The translations under genes were made by a program, and so were the position numbers. From an uncultured Bacteroides sp. (GTDB lineage Bacteria > Bacteroidota > Bacteroidia > Bacteroidales > Bacteroidaceae): 64,000 nucleotides of DNA. A model generated the notes under the pieces. The model was given only the letters and a program-made list of their open reading frames with translations, did not search any database and was not told where the DNA came from. The DNA lies in the NCBI RefSeq assembly GCF_958445495.1, contig NZ_CAUCSQ010000004.1:62001-126000 (forward strand), in the 5' to 3' direction. Below, one piece after another: positions 63,537-64,000 of this stretch (the stretch's first letter is position 1; each line of letters opens with the position of its first letter).

Positions 63537-63635
63537 ACCTGTTTCTTTTCAAACTTTTATCTGTCTTTTATCCGTTTTTTCTCATGCGGACGGGCATACC
63601 GGATGGAAACGGGGTATTCCGCCGGAACCGTTCCG

Positions 63636-64000
63636 TTAGAATATGAACTGGAAGCGTCCCTGTAACACGCTGAAGTTCCCTGTCTCCCGAACCTGTGCGC
63701 CGGAAATAAAATAGCTGTAATTCAATTTCACTGCGACGTGTTTATTGATATAGTAATTCAACCCGACGGAAAGGTCTTTCTGCGTTCCTCCTGCTATACC
63801 GGCGTCATTCAACGTGAGGTAATTGAAACGGGCGCATAGCTCAAGAGACTTTCCTTCCGGCCTTCCGGGACAAGCCGATTCTTCGTCATACAGGTAACGC
63901 TTGCCTGACAACAACCAGGCGCATTGCAGGTAGGCTCCTTGCGCCGTATAATTTTCGAAACCCTCTTCCCGCTTCACGCGGGCACGGATATATTCGCTTT
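63636..64000 (-). CDS. Phosphate-selective porin (OprO/OprP-type), partial at the window edge
   Basis: C-terminal part of an outer-membrane beta-barrel porin; the frame stays open to the window edge (GTG at 63977 is internal, preceded by SEYIRAR). Visible strands: GAYLQCAWLLSGKRYLYDEE, SLELCARFNYLTLND, LSVGLNYYINKHVAVKLNYS, ending in LQGRFQFIF with the C-terminal phenylalanine needed for barrel assembly. The alternation and the 'NYYINKHVAVKLNYS' pattern fit the OprO/P family. It seems unrelated to the PULs and marks the end of the cluster. Confidence 0.8.
   Translation of the reverse strand, partial: SEYIRARVKREEGFENYTAQGAYLQCAWLLSGKRYLYDEESACPGRPEGKSLELCARFNYLTLNDAGIAGGTQKDLSVGLNYYINKHVAVKLNYSYFISGAQVRETGNFSVLQGRFQFIF

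Noticed and set aside
1..64000. Integrated mobile element, phage, IS, rRNA or tRNA genes
   Set aside because: No transposase, integrase, phage structural gene, rRNA or tRNA-like sequence was recognised in either strand.

Overview
The window looks like a Bacteroides (gut Bacteroidota) chromosome segment. The evidence is two SusC/SusD outer-membrane uptake pairs, a hybrid two-component regulator (HTCS), many signal-peptide or lipoprotein glycan-active enzymes, and promoter -7 boxes of the Bacteroides TAnnTTTG type. No rRNA, tRNA, CRISPR array, transposase, integrase or phage gene was seen. Almost everything between about 4.9 and 63.4 kb is carbohydrate-utilisation machinery on the minus strand.

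Layout. 0.1-4.5 kb (plus strand) is ordinary chromosome: a TonB-dependent receptor, a CNNM/CorC-type transporter-like protein and an NlpE-like lipoprotein, followed by two strong hairpins. 4.9-16.7 kb is PUL-A (polysaccharide utilisation locus): ECF sigma, SusC, SusD, a BIG2 surface lipoprotein, an alginate-lyase-fold lipoprotein, GH43 and GH88. 17.4-29.0 kb holds a membrane-spanning propeller/AraC regulator, a GH28-like enzyme, a deletion scar joining HTCS and GH2 remnants, a heparinase II/III-like lyase, a two-domain serine hydrolase/esterase and GH127. 29.2-30.3 kb is a small plus-strand pair, HipA-like kinase and DUF3037. 30.4-35.1 kb has an alpha/beta-hydrolase, GH97 and a cupin-AraC regulator. 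35.1-36.6 kb is decayed DNA: a uxuA 3' remnant, inverted repeats, a 22-bp tandem array and an internally deleted AAA-ATPase/PDDEXK gene. 36.7-54.9 kb is PUL-B: ECF sigma, SusC, SusD, two IPT/TIG lipoproteins, a second alginate-lyase-fold protein, a GH28-like enzyme, a double-GH43 protein and GH78. 55.2-63.4 kb has a small lipoprotein, a full HTCS, a third alginate-lyase-fold protein with a CBM-like tail and another GH28-like enzyme. The window ends inside an OprO/P-type porin.

How it may work. Surface lipoproteins and the two SusCD pairs would bind and import oligosaccharides. Polysaccharide lyases cut uronic-acid linkages and leave 4,5-unsaturated uronates, which GH88 can remove. GH28, GH78, GH127, GH43 and GH97 suggest galacturonate or another uronate, rhamnose, arabinofuranose/xylose and a hexose or arabinopyranose; the two esterase candidates suggest acyl or methyl substituents. 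The set fits a highly branched, acylated acidic polysaccharide (plant pectic/gum type or a microbial exopolysaccharide), but the substrate cannot be read from sequence alone. Control seems layered: two ECF sigma factors with no visible anti-sigma partner, one HTCS, one propeller-AraC membrane regulator and one cupin-AraC regulator.

Most unusual points: the two parallel sigma-led PULs with divergent lyases, the beta-lactamase-like/alpha-beta-hydrolase fusion, a GH97 lacking the usual retaining nucleophile, and several deletion scars recording loss of PUL parts, including a glucuronate-catabolism gene.
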